Assembly (NCBI GenBank): GCA_036346395.1
Contig: CM070599.1
Location: forward strand, 13,879,232 to 13,943,231
Length of the DNA stretch: 64,000 nucleotides
Reading direction: 5' to 3'
Origin: Hsuehochloa calcarea
Lineage: Eukaryota; Streptophyta; Magnoliopsida; Poales; Poaceae
A program made the position numbers and the translations under genes. Below, piece after piece: positions 33,506 through 43,684 of this stretch (position 1 is the first letter of the stretch; every line of letters starts with the position of its first letter). A model generated the notes under the pieces. It was not told the origin of the DNA. It saw nothing but the letters and a program-made list of their open reading frames with translations, and did not search any database.

Positions 33506-34420
33506 ATGGCGTCAGATCGAGATCGGTTTTCTTGCAAGCCACCATATTTTGATGGATCTGATTATATCTACTGGAAGACACGCATGGAGGTCTTTCTACA
33601 AGCTCAAGGTAATGTGATTTGGCAAAAGGTAGAAAGTCCCTATGAGGTCCCTGCTGTGATTACTAATAATAACACTGCTGATATTGAGGCTAATGCGAAG
33701 GCTAGAAATATTTTGTTGCAAGGACTGAGTAGAAACGAGTTTGTTAGAATTGCTAATATCAAATCCGCTAACAAGATTTGGACGACACTCGCTGATTATC
33801 ATGAGGGATCAAAATCTGTTAAAGGTGTTCGTCAGAACCAATTCAAAAAGGAGTATTCTAAATTTGATATGAAACCGGGTGAATCCGTAGATGCTCTTTT
33901 TGATCGCTTTAATAAAATTGTTAGTGATTTGCAATCAGTTAATGTTATATATTCAGATTCTGACAATGCTCGTCAAATTTTGAATGCTTTGGATATGACT
34001 GTTTGGGAGGTTTTAGTCACTACTATCAATCATTCTGTTAATATGGAAACTCTCACTTTAAATGATTTGTATTCCAAGATGAAAACTCATGAGATTGATA
34101 TTTTGGCCAGATTAAATAAATCAAACACTTTGGGTTTAGTGACTAACCAAACTGACATTTCATCAAGTTCTTCTAGTTTCTCCTTGAGTGCTATTTCAGA
34201 TGAACAGTTGGAGGAAATTTCAGAAGAACAGTTGGTACTCTTCTCAAATAGGGTGACGAAAGCAATTAATAATGTCAGAACAAGGAGAAGAGGAGGTCCA
34301 ATTAGGTGCTTTGAATGTGGTGAGCCTAACCACATTAAGATTAATTGTCCCAAGCTAAGAGGTAAGGAAGCTAAAGAGGACAAAGCACCAGCCCGGCGTT
34401 CAAAATTCAAGTTTGATTAA
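33506..34420 (+). CDS. gag: gag of Sirevirus 2, N-terminal and capsid part
   Basis: Starts ATG at 33506 (MASDRDRFSCKPPYFDGSDY), eleven bases after the primer-binding site, matching the position of the gag ATG in Sirevirus 1. Capsid signatures include YIYWKTRMEVFLQAQG, IWTTLADYHEGSKSVKGVRQ and GESVDALFDRFNKIVSDLQS. The zinc knuckle CFECGEPNHIKINC is complete (C-x2-C-x4-H-x4-C) at residues ~271-284. The frame stops at 34420 (FKFD). Related sequence continues in other frames, so the stop probably follows a frameshift rather than being the natural end. Confidence 0.88.
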   Translation: MASDRDRFSCKPPYFDGSDYIYWKTRMEVFLQAQGNVIWQKVESPYEVPAVITNNNTADIEANAKARNILLQGLSRNEFVRIANIKSANKIWTTLADYHEGSKSVKGVRQNQFKKEYSKFDMKPGESVDALFDRFNKIVSDLQSVNVIYSDSDNARQILNALDMTVWEVLVTTINHSVNMETLTLNDLYSKMKTHEIDILARLNKSNTLGLVTNQTDISSSSSSFSLSAISDEQLEEISEEQLVLFSNRVTKAINNVRTRRRGGPIRCFECGEPNHIKINCPKLRGKEAKEDKAPARRSKFKFD

Positions 34421-35772
34421 GCAAGAAGCAAAATTATAGAAAGGTCACAACAAAGTGCTTTCACTCTTGAGGAGATTGGGCTCGATGATATTGATTCGAT
34501 AGTGACAATGAAGATGATCACAAGAAGGCTAAAGAGGCTGATTTCACAGGGATGTACTTTATGGCAAGTAGTGAAGAAATTATTGATGATGATGATCTCT
34601 ACAGCGACCCTGATGAGGTAAAGCCATCTTATGCTGATTTGTCACGTCTTTGTTTTAAAATTGACTAATGAGCTTAAAAATACAAAAAGAAAGCAAAGAA
34701 ACATGAGTTAATTGTTGATAGCTTGAAATATGAAATTGATAGACTAAAAGATGCTATTCCTGATGATGAGTCTTGTGAATCATGTCAAGGTTTACATTCT
34801 GAATTGAAGGTTGCTAGGTCTATATATGCTGAATTTGAAGACCTAAAACTGATTCATGATTCTTGTGATGATAAGCTGAAATTTGCTCACATTGAGATTG
34901 AAAAACTAAAGTCTAGTTTTATTTGCTTAGAGTCAAGTAATGAGAATGTTGAAACTAAAGCTTGCTCTAAATGTAAATTGTTAGAAGCTAGACTTAAGTC
35001 ATCTCAGGACTCAATTCAGCAAATGCTTTATCATGAGATAGCTTCTTGTTCTAATTGCCCCAAACTCACAATTGAAATTGATGCTTTATCTAAACAATTG
35101 AGTGAGTTTGCTAAAAAGGAAAAGATTGCTCAATCTGTTGCTTCTAAGAAGATTTTAAATGATGTTGTTAAGTGCACAACTTGTCCTGAATTGGCTAGAG
35201 AGAATAATTATCTTAAAGACACTTTGGAGAGGTTTTCCTCCGTAAGAAAAATCAATATGATTTTGGACAGATCTAAAGTAAGTTCTAAACATCAAGGTCT
35301 AGGCTTTAATTCTACTATTCATGCTCAGAATCATCCTCCCAAAGTTCTTAAGGTTTTAGAGCCTGGAAAATTCGAAATTAAATCTGAACCTAAGCATATC
35401 ATGTTCAAATCTGCTGGTTTTGCAAAGAATCCAATTACCAAAGTAAGCACTGTTAAGAGAAAAACTGAAATTTCAAATCAAGATAAATACCAGTGCACTT
35501 ACTGTGGTAAAGAGGGTCATTTGGTTCAGTTTTGTTTTCGAAAGGCTAAGAAAGAAAAGAGAGATAGGCTGAGAAGGACTTTTCATGTTCCTTTTGTTGT
35601 TGCCAAACAACCTGCTGCACATGTTGATAGAATTGCACCAAATCAATGGACTGACTGCAAGGTTTTAGATAACAGAAATGTGCTTGTTGCTCCTACACGT
35701 CATGTGTCACAGTATTGGGTTCCTAAATCATGTCTTACTAACCCCAGTACTGTGAGACCGACATTCTCTTGA
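34421..35772 (+). pseudogene. gag: gag of Sirevirus 2, C-terminal coiled-coil and second zinc knuckle
   Basis: After a frame-broken stretch (34421-34722) a 349-codon frame runs from 34723 to a TGA at 35770-35772. It is rich in Leu/Lys/Glu heptad-like runs with repeated Cys-x2-Cys pairs (CESCQGL, CSKCKLLEARL, CSNCPKL, CTTCPELAREN). Near 35489 it has a second, intact knuckle, CTYCGKEGHLVQFC. A basic region and SQYWVPKSCLTNPSTVRP close the frame. Long gag with two knuckles matches Sirevirus 1. The recurring Cys pairs are a striking feature of this family. Confidence 0.8.
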
Positions 35773-35779
35773 TGTGTAG

Positions 35780-36820
35780 GTACAACTATTGAGGAAGGGG
35801 AACTTTTGGCTAGTTGATTCAGGATGTTCTAGGCATATGACAGGTGATTCTAAGTGGTTCTCCTCCCTCACTAAGGCATCCAATGATGAATTGATTACTT
35901 TTGGGGATGCTTCAACTGGAATTGTGATGGCAAAAGGTACTGTGCGTGTTAATGACAAGTTTGTTCTTAAAGATGTTGCCTTGGTAAGCAAATTGAAGTA
36001 CAACCTGCTTTCTGTGTCACAATTGTTGGAAGAAAATCTTGAGGTAAGCTTTAAGAAACATGCTTGCAGAGTTTTAGATGCTTCTGGTGATCTTGTTTTT
36101 AATATCTCTAGGTTAGGGAGAGTTTTTAAAGCTGATTTTAATCATTCATTGTCTCCTAATGTTAGATGTTTGGTAGCTTCTGAATCTAGAGATCTTTACT
36201 TTTGGCATCGTAGATTAGGACATATTGGTTTTGATCATCTTGTTCGAATTAGTGGAACTGACCTTATTAGGGGGCTGCCGAAATTAAAAAAAGAGAAAGA
36301 CTTGGTTTGTTCCCCCTGTCGACATGGTAAGATGGTTGCTGCACCACATACTCCTATTTCTGTAATTGTTACAGATGGCCCTGGTCAATTATTACACATG
36401 GACACTGTAGGTCCCTCAAGAGTACAATCTGTTGGAGGTAAGTGGTATATTCTTGTGATTGTTGATGACTATTCTAGGTTCTCTTGGGTGTTCTTCATGG
36501 TGTCTAAAGATGAGGCTTTTGGTCACTTCAAGGATTTATGTCTCAGATTAAATAATGAATTGGATGGAGCTATAAAGGTAATAAGGAGTGATAATGGTAC
36601 TGAGTTTAAGAATTCATTATTTGCTACCTTTTGCTCTGAACAAGGTTTGGAACATCAATTTTCCTCTCCACGTGTTCCTCAATGTAATGGTGTTGTTGAG
36701 AGGAAGAATAGAACCTTGGTTGAGATGGCAAGGACTATGCTTGATGAACATGCCACTCCTAGGAAGTATTGGGCGAGGCGATCTCAACCGCTTGTCATGT
36801 TTCAAACAGAGTGTTTTTGA
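35780..36820 (+). CDS. pol: Protease and integrase of Sirevirus 2
   Basis: The pol frame is closed upstream by TAG at 35777-35779 and is +1 to gag. The protease has WLVDSGCSRHMTGDSKWFSS. The GAG-pre-integrase zinc domain follows, with WHRRLGHIGFDHLVRI and SPCRHGKM. The integrase core carries LLHMDTVGPSRVQ (first Asp), IRSDNGTEFKN (second Asp) and NGVVERKNRTLVEMARTMLD (Glu), a complete D,D,E triad. The frame ends at 36820, where a small deletion or frameshift replaces the usual EA(I/M)STACY stretch. Confidence 0.88.
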   Translation, partial: VQLLRKGNFWLVDSGCSRHMTGDSKWFSSLTKASNDELITFGDASTGIVMAKGTVRVNDKFVLKDVALVSKLKYNLLSVSQLLEENLEVSFKKHACRVLDASGDLVFNISRLGRVFKADFNHSLSPNVRCLVASESRDLYFWHRRLGHIGFDHLVRISGTDLIRGLPKLKKEKDLVCSPCRHGKMVAAPHTPISVIVTDGPGQLLHMDTVGPSRVQSVGGKWYILVIVDDYSRFSWVFFMVSKDEAFGHFKDLCLRLNNELDGAIKVIRSDNGTEFKNSLFATFCSEQGLEHQFSSPRVPQCNGVVERKNRTLVEMARTMLDEHATPRKYWARRSQPLVMFQTECF

Positions 36821-37500
36821 GAGCCTTTTGCACAAGACTTCTTATGAGCCGAGATTTGGCAAAAGGCCCAAAGTGTCTCTCACTTCAGAGTTTTTGGTTG
36901 CAAATGTTTTATTCTTAAACATGGTAATTTGGATAAATTTGAATCTAGATCATCTGATGGCATTTTTCTTGGATATCCCCTTCATTCTCGTGGCTATCGA
37001 GTGCTTAATCTTGAAACTAACAAAATCATTGAGACTTGTGAGGTTACTTTCGATGAGGTCAGTTCTTGTTCTAGAACTGACATTTCAGGTACACAAGCTC
37101 AGGGGGAGTCCGAGAGTATTTTTCTTGATGAAGAAACTGATTTTGATTTTGGAAATGATGTTTCTCTTATACCGTCAAGTGCTGATCAAAACCCAAGTGT
37201 GGCGCCTCTTGCTAATGATGAATGATAGTCAAGGTGCTCGTAATATTGAAATTGGTTCGTAACCTTTCGCACCTCGAGGATTCAATGAGTTCATCCTCCG
37301 TAATGTATGATTGGTGACATACATGAAAGAGTAACACGTTCTAAGTTCACTTCTCCTTACTCATATGCTCATTCTGTTTTTGTTGCCTCCTTTGAGCCTA
37401 GTGATGTAAGTCACGCTTTATCTGATGAGTCTTGGATCAATGCCATGCATGAAGAATTAGAAAACTTTGAGCGTAATAAAGTCTGGACCTTAGTTTAACC
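36821..37500 (+). pseudogene. pol: Integrase C-terminus and start of RT of Sirevirus 2, frameshifted
   Basis: The integrase C-terminal region DKFESRSSDGIFLGYPLHSR is read at 36929-37225 and ends with a stop after an acidic linker. RT begins at 37307 (IGDIHERVTRSKFTSPYSYA) and continues to a TAA at 37496-37498 (FERNKVWTLV). The matching position in Sirevirus 1 reads on without a stop. Confidence 0.78.
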
Positions 37501-38270
37501 TCCTCATGGACATAATATAATTGGAACTAAATGGGTATTTAAAAATAAACAAAGTGAGGATGGTGTTGTTGTAAGAAATAAGGTTAGACTTGTTGCTCAA
37601 GGATTTTCACAGGTGGAGGGTCTTGATTTTGGTGAAACTTTTGCTCCTCAGAGCTGAGTTGAAGCAATTCGAATTCTTTGGCCTTTGCTGCATCGAAAGG
37701 ATTCAAATTGTTTCAAATGGATGTTAAAAGTGCTTTTCTAAATGGCTACATTGAGGAAGAGGTTTATGTTAAGCAACCACCTGGCTTTGAAAATCCTAAG
37801 TTTCCTAATCATGTCTACAAACTGTCAAAAGCTTTATATGGATTGAAACAAGCTCCTAGAGCATGGTATGAGAGGCTCAAGCTTTTTCATTGAAAAATGA
37901 TTTTCAAATGGGCAAGGTAGACAAAACTCTATTCACTTTTAGACTTGGCAATGATCTATTACTTGTTCAGATTTATGTGGATGATATCATCTTTGGGGCT
38001 CCTCTCATGCTTTGGTTTCCAACTTTTCGATACTATGAGCAGGAGTTTGAGATGAGTATGATGGGTGAGTTAACTTACTTTTTGGGGCTGCAAGTAAAAT
38101 GCATAAAGCAAGGCAATTTCATTCATCAAACCAAGTATACGAAAGACTTGCTTAGGCGTTTCGACATGGCAACTTGCAAACCCATCTCCACACCAATGGG
38201 GTCTTCAACCGCTCTTGACCTGATGAAGAAGGTGAAGCAAAGGATCAAAAAGAATACAGGAGTATGATTG
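37501..38270 (+). pseudogene. pol: Reverse transcriptase of Sirevirus 2, frameshifted
   Basis: Pieces in order: a short frame with GTKWVFKNKQSEDG (37520s), then KLFQMDVKSAFLNGYIEEEV and LYGLKQAPRAWYERLK (37690-37880), then a frame change at ~37890. VQIYVDDIIFG with the YVDD catalytic box lies at ~37966, followed by ELTYFLGLQVK and YTKDLLRRFDMA. A short deletion follows YVDD. The copy cannot make an intact RT. Confidence 0.82.
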
Positions 38271-38915
38271 GTTCTCTACTCTACTTGACCGCTTCAAGGC
38301 CGGATATACACTTTATCAGTATGCTTATGCGCCGATTTCAAGCTTCACCTCATGCATCTCATCGACAGTCAGAAAAGAATTCTCGTGTATCTCCAATCCA
38401 CTTTAGAATTTGGGCTTTTCTATTCATCTTCATCCCGCCTTACCTTGCGTGCATATTCGGATAGTGATTTTATGGGTGTAGAATTGATAGAAAAAGCACA
38501 TCCGCACATGTCACTTTTAGGCACTTCCTTAGTGTCTTGGTCTTCACGAAACAATCTTACGTTGCTCAATCAATCAAGCCGAGTATGTTGTCATTGCTTT
38601 GCTAGTCGCTCTCGTGTTCTTTGGATCACTTCTACTCTTAGAGATTTTGGTTTAGAATTGGGTACTGTTCCTCTTTACTGTGACAACACTAGTGCTATTC
38701 ACATTGCTAAAAATCCAGTGCAACATTCTAGAACCAAACACATTGATATCAGATTTCACTTTCTCAGAGATCATGTGGAAAAAGGAGATATTGTTCTTCA
38801 CTTTGTTGAGACTGATTTTCAGTGGGCTGATATTTTCACTAAGCCGCTTGATACTTCTCGATTTGTTCATTTGAGAAGTGAGTTGGGTGTTGTTCATCCT
38901 TTGGGCTTATTTTGA
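38271..38915 (+). pseudogene. pol: RNase H of Sirevirus 2
   Basis: GSLLYLTASRPDI marks the RT to RNase H link. After a frame change at ~38350 the RNase H has LRAYSDSDFMG (catalytic Asp), LGTSLVSWSSRNN, DNTSAIHIAKNPVQHSRTKH and WADIFTKPLDTSRF, the standard copia end. The stop is at 38913-38915, followed immediately by a G-rich tract. Confidence 0.82.
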
Positions 38916-40034
38916 GGGGGAGCTGTGTGAATTTTCAGAAGCTTAATTATTCATTAAAGTCCAAGCCATTGAAATTAAAAGAGTAGTAGAGCTATCTTTA
39001 TCATATTTGTTCATGTGCTATGTAGCCTTAATCTGGACTGGTTTATTACACATGCTACATAAAGAACTAAAGCATGACTTGGCTAAAATCTTTGACTACT
39101 TTGATTATTAGTATCACTTTATGTTGATTACTGAAAAGGATAAGCTGATTTGTGAGTCTTATTTTAAGTCTTGGATTTGTAGCAAAAATGTCTCTCACTT
39201 TGATCCTCTGTTGCTCACTCAATTTGGCATGTTATAAAAGATAAAGAATTGAGAAAAAGCATTTGAAAAGATGTGTACTTCAAGTATACCATGCATAGCT
39301 GTGTACAACAATGAAAAAGGGGTACAACTCAGTGCTCAAATGAAAAGAAGTGTGCTTCAAGCAAGCCATGTACAGCTATGTGTTGTTTTTTTGGAATAAA
39401 AGAAATAATAAAAAAAAGGGCATAAAAAGTGCTCAAAATCAAAAGAAGTATGCTTCAAGCATGCCAACCTGAAAAGAAGTATGCTACAAGCATGCCACAT
39501 GCAAATAAGAATTGAAAGTGAAGCAAAAGGATCACACTTGAGACTGTAGCTCATCCATTTTTAAAATCTGTCTCACTGTTTGGCTTTTCACTTTTTGGTG
39601 ACTTCTCTTTGTGGTCATATAATCTTTTTAGTCATTGTGTGAAAAAGCTTGTCATGAATCTAAATTGACTCATTATTTGGAAATACTCGTCTGGATATGG
39701 CTTCATGGTATATGCATTTATATGATCTTGATTAGCTCCACTCACCAAATTGGCTTTGTTAATCCATTAAATCAATTTTCATAAAGCTTCTGGACTTTCA
39801 CTGTTCCTGCTTCTTCTTATTATGCTCTTGATGATCACATTGCCAAAGGGGGAGAAAACTGACTAATCTGAAAAATTGACAAAATTTCTGCACAAATTTG
39901 ATTTCCAAGTGTTAAAGGAAGTCTGTCAGCTGTAGCTCACTTTGCCTGGCAGCCTTGACCTTTTTGTCATTTCCTTTCACTCTCTCATCTCTGAATATTG
40001 AAAGTATTGTCAATGTAGTCATCAAGGGGGAGAT
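38916..40034 (+). other. 3' non-coding region of Sirevirus 2 with three polypurine-like tracts and a short tandem repeat
   Basis: G-rich tracts stand at 38914-38922 (GAGGGGGAG), 39845-39857 (AAAGGGGGAGAAA) and 40024-40034 (AAGGGGGAGAT, next to the LTR). Between the first two, four diverged units of AAAAGAAGTATGCTTCAAGC(atgcca) start near 39266, 39342, 39439 and 39473. No env-like or other gene is seen. Confidence 0.85.
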
Positions 40035-41703
40035 TGTAAGACCAAGAGGTTTTTAGTCATGATATTTGATGATGAATACATTGCCAATATGCTAGACGTA
40101 GTCTCAGTACTTAATGATGAATCTTTTGTCTCTGCAACACGTTTTTTATCTCAATTGGTGACTTGATTCAGAGCTCTGTTTAGTTCTGTTGAAAATCAGC
40201 TTTTTCAGGATAATCGGTAGTACCGGCTTTACTTGTGCGGAACTACCGCACTGCGGTAGTACCGCGTGTACATTCCAGTAGTACCGCATGTCACTGAGTT
40301 TGAACGGTGTTTTGCTGAATCGTTAGATCGTGATCCAACGGATGCAATCAAGTGGGCTGTTCGGACTTTCGGCAAGATTTCAAAATCGAACGGTTGTGAA
40401 GCTTGGTCCGAACGGCACACATCATCTGAAGCGTACACGTGGCAAGATCTGAAGTCTCTGAGCTTTTCTAGGTTGCGGTAGTACCGGCGTTGTTTTCACA
40501 GAACTACCGCGGTGCGGTAGTACCGCGTACAACATACGGTAGTACCGCACATCATTTTCTCAGAAGTGTTTTGCGCGAACTGTTGGATTTTGATCCAACG
40601 GTTGATATTGAGTTGAACGCTCGACCATCCGAACGGTAGCGCTTTTTCGAGCGCCGGATTGAAATCGACGGTGTGAATCGTGTGAGACGTTCGGACCGTC
40701 CGAACGTGCCTCAAATCCAACGGTTGAAACCCATGGTCCGAACGGCCCATGAATCTGGAGCGTCCACGTGTCAAAGGACGTTGTTCTGAGGACTTTGCGA
40801 AATTAGGTTAAGCGGTAGTACCGGATGTACAATGGCGGTAGTACCGATTGTATTCTGGAAAATTGTCATTGTTGGAAATTGACTGCGGGTTTGTTGATTT
40901 CGTTTGCTCTATCTAATTGCTTGATGCATGATAGTGTCTGAGTGTGTGTGTGAACTAATGGATGGTCAAGTTGGAGAACTTGTGCCATGGAATTGGATTT
41001 TCTTGTCTTTGCATGTGCAGGAGAGCGTGAGGACGAACAAGGCTCGGGATGATGGTTGGACTCGGACTAGGATTGGTTAATCTGAGGTCTTGGTAGTAAA
41101 GGATGTCAAGAGGTTGTTTGGATCGCGCTAGAGCACTTGGAAGGCAAGGGTGGTTTGCGTTGGAGCTACGGGGAGGTCACCTGGAGGCTCACGACGTGAA
41201 AGAGGAGATGAAATTGGAAAGTTTGAATCGGTTTTGGTAAAACCCGTGTTAGAAGGGTTTCGGGTCCCTGATTTTCGAAGAGGTTAGGATTCGTATTGGT
41301 GTTAGATACGAATTGATCCTTTGCTATAAAAGGGGCAAAGGGCTGCGCCTGCGAAAAATAAGAACTGTGGGTTTTAGACTGGCCGTAGTTTGTCTTGCGG
41401 CTATTTTTGGTAGATCCATCCAGTTGAGTTTTGAGGGGTGCTATGCTGAGCATCTTGTAGACACAAATCATCTATAAGTTATCAAGTTTGATTTCGTTCA
41501 ACTTTGATTCTTGGTTTGGTCTTGGTGGTGCGCCTGCTTGAGTCTTTATCAGTGCAATTGTGTTTCTGGGTGAGAAGCTCTTCAAGCTTTCAACAGAGAG
41601 GTTGATATTGGTATTCTTGTGTGGAAGAAGATTTCGAATTTGGGGGTATATTCGCTGCAATCATTCAACCCCCCCCCTTTCTGATTGCCGTTACGATCCT
41701 ACA
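40035..41703 (+). repeat. 3' LTR of Sirevirus 2
   Basis: 1669 bp, near-identical copy of 31816-33482 with the same palindromes and TATA box. Small differences include a shorter TG run and a longer C run before the LTR end. Confidence 0.95.
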
Positions 41704-42074
41704 CCATTAGAGGAGTCCATTCTCCAGCTGTAGTCTCTAGAGCTAGGCAGCCTGTTTATCGTACCACATATAGGTCTAGACTTGTAGAGAACTTTGTAGA
41801 CTCTTTTGGTGGGTCTAGGCAGCACGTTGGTTTAGGATATCGTGAGGAGAGACCACGGGTAGCACCTAGACAGGGGGAGTACCGATCTTTTGGTAGATCG
41901 TTTCGGAGAGGTCTAGGTGGTTCTCATGTGCATCCTTATGATTTCATTCCTGATCATGTTTCTGCTATTTCTACTGCTGTTCCCAGGCATCGTGCTTCTC
42001 AGTACTAGATTCCTAGATCATTTATCACTAACCCCAGTACTGAGGCACGGATATTTTTTGATTGTGCTTTTTAG
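41704..42074 (+). pseudogene. gag: gag of Sirevirus 1, C-terminal part
   Basis: Resumes after the TSD CCATT. It encodes an Arg-rich tail (RARQPVYRTTYRSRLVENF, SFGRSFRRGLGG). A TAG at 42006-42008 stands where Sirevirus 2 has TGG (SQYW). The same frame runs on to a TAG at 42072-42074, just before protease. Gag and pol are in the same frame here, divided by this TAG. Confidence 0.78.
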
Positions 42075-42664
42075 GTCCGTCGTGCGAGGAAGGAGGACAT
42101 GTGGCTTGTTGACTCCGGGTGTTCTCGACATATGACCGGAGATTCTCGATGGTTCTCCTCCTCACACGCATCCGCAAAGCGAATTGATTACTTTTGGGGA
42201 TGCTTCTACCGGACCGTGATCAAAAGGGCACCGTCTTGCGTCAACAACAAGTTCATGCTTAAAGACGCCGCTTTGGTAAGTAAGTCGAGGTATAATCTTC
42301 TATCTGCTTTCACCGCTTGATGAGGGTCTAGAAGTGAGGTTTAAAAGTGGTGAGTGTAGAGTTTTAGATTCCTTAGGTGAGCTTGTTTTTGAGATCTCCA
42401 GATTTGAGAAGATCTTTTGTGCTAATTTCTGTATCTCTTCAGCTTCCAGTCCTAGATGTCTTGTAGCCTCTGATTCTCATGATCTTGTTTTGTGGCATCG
42501 TAGACTTGGGCATATAGGTTTTGATCATTTGTCTAGAGTCAGTTGCAAGAACTTGATTAGAGGTTTGCCTAGGCTGAAGTCTGTTAGAGATCTTGTGTGC
42601 TCGCCCTGTAGACACGGTAAGATGGTGTCTGCTTCCCACCCACCTCTTACCTTGGTGATGACCG
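42075..42664 (+). pseudogene. pol: Protease and pre-integrase zinc domain of Sirevirus 1
   Basis: WLVDSGCSRHMTGDSRWFSS is at 42099-42160, then small indels disrupt the next 150 bp. From 42334 the frame has FEISRFEKIF, then WHRRLGHIGFDHLSRVS and SPCRHGKMVSASHPP (zinc-binding His and Cys). A frame change near 42665 leads to the integrase core. Confidence 0.82.
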
Positions 42665-43684
42665 ATGGACTGGATGCTTCTTCACTTAGACACAGTTGGT
42701 CCTTCTAGAGTTCAGTCAGATGATGGGAAATGGTATGTGCTGGTGGTTGTGGATGATTTCTCCAGGTATTCTTGGGTTTATTTTCTCGCTTCTAAGGACG
42801 AAGCATTTGGATTCTTTAGAGATTTGGTCCTTAGACTTGCTGTTGATATTCCTCGAGCTTTGAGAGCCATTAGGAGTGACAATGGGACAGAATTCAAGAA
42901 TTCTTCTTTTTCTACCTTCTGCACTGATAAGGGAATTGAGCATCAGTTTTCTTCTCCTAGAGTTCCCCAGCAAAATGGTGTTGTAGAAAGGAAGAACAGG
43001 ACCCTTGTAGAGATGGCTCGAACCATGTTAGATGAGCATTATACTCCTAGGAGATTTTGGGCTGAGGCGATCTCTACTGCTTGTTATATCTCCAATAGTG
43101 TTTTCTTGAGATATGTGGTTGGGAAGACCTCTTATGAGCTTAGATTTGGTCATTCTCCCAAAGTCTCTCATTTTAAGATTTTTGGTTGCAAGTGCTTCAT
43201 TCTTAAACATGGCAACCTTGATAAATTTGAGTCTAGATGTTTTGATGGCATATTTCTTGGATATCCTACTCATTCTCGTGGCTATCGTGTTTTTAATGTT
43301 GACACTAACAAAATTGTTGAGACTTGCGAAGTCACTTTTGATGAGGCTAGTCCTGGTACTAGACCCGATGCTACAGGTACACGCGTTCCTGAAATTCAAG
43401 GAAGCATCTTCGTCGATGATGACTCTGAGGATGAGGACCCGATCCATCCTCCAATTACTTCTGAGAGGGGTGGAGAGCCTGCTACTACTACTCCAGGTTC
43501 AGCTGAGCAGCCTCCTCCTATCTTCACCGACGACGTGAGTGGCTCTGTTCCTACCTCCACAACTCGTGAGGTAGAGGCCACGTCAGCACCAGGAGCACCT
43601 CTTCACATTCAGCGACAACATCCACCTGAGCAGATGATTGGGGATCTTCAAGAGCGAGTCACTCGTCCAGTTTATTTCTCCTGA
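42665..43684 (+). CDS. pol: Integrase core and C-terminus of Sirevirus 1
   Basis: An open frame of 339 codons. It includes LLHLDTVGPSRVQSDDGKWY (first Asp), AIRSDNGTEFKNSS (second Asp) and NGVVERKNRTLVEMARTMLD (Glu), then AISTACYISNSV and FKIFGCKCFILKHGNLDKFE. The copia integrase tail FLGYPTHSRGYRVFN follows, and then an acidic and Pro/Thr-rich linker. The frame ends just inside the RT start because of a frameshift around 43660. Catalytic residues are intact. Confidence 0.9.
   Translation: MDWMLLHLDTVGPSRVQSDDGKWYVLVVVDDFSRYSWVYFLASKDEAFGFFRDLVLRLAVDIPRALRAIRSDNGTEFKNSSFSTFCTDKGIEHQFSSPRVPQQNGVVERKNRTLVEMARTMLDEHYTPRRFWAEAISTACYISNSVFLRYVVGKTSYELRFGHSPKVSHFKIFGCKCFILKHGNLDKFESRCFDGIFLGYPTHSRGYRVFNVDTNKIVETCEVTFDEASPGTRPDATGTRVPEIQGSIFVDDDSEDEDPIHPPITSERGGEPATTTPGSAEQPPPIFTDDVSGSVPTSTTREVEATSAPGAPLHIQRQHPPEQMIGDLQERVTRPVYFS

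Larger units (their letters stand above)
31816..41703 (+). mobile_element. Sirevirus-type Ty1/copia element 2 (9.9 kb) inside gag of Sirevirus 1; TSD CCATT
   Basis: LTRs 31816-33482 and 40035-41703, and CCATT at 31811-31815 and 41704-41708. Primer-binding site at 33485-33496. gag, PR, INT, RT and RNase H are in copia order. Three G-rich tracts lie in the 3' non-coding region, the last (AAGGGGGAGATTG) touching the 3' LTR. LTR copies are similar; I counted about five mismatches in the first ~190 bases. Frames are broken in several places, so it is probably inactive. It belongs to a different family from Sirevirus 1: the LTR sequences are unrelated, but gag and pol are alike. Confidence 0.93.

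Noticed and set aside
41685..41708. The start of the 41685-42008 frame as a real initiation site
   Set aside because: It begins in the Sirevirus 2 LTR end; the genuine protein part is the continuation of Sirevirus 1 gag after the TSD.
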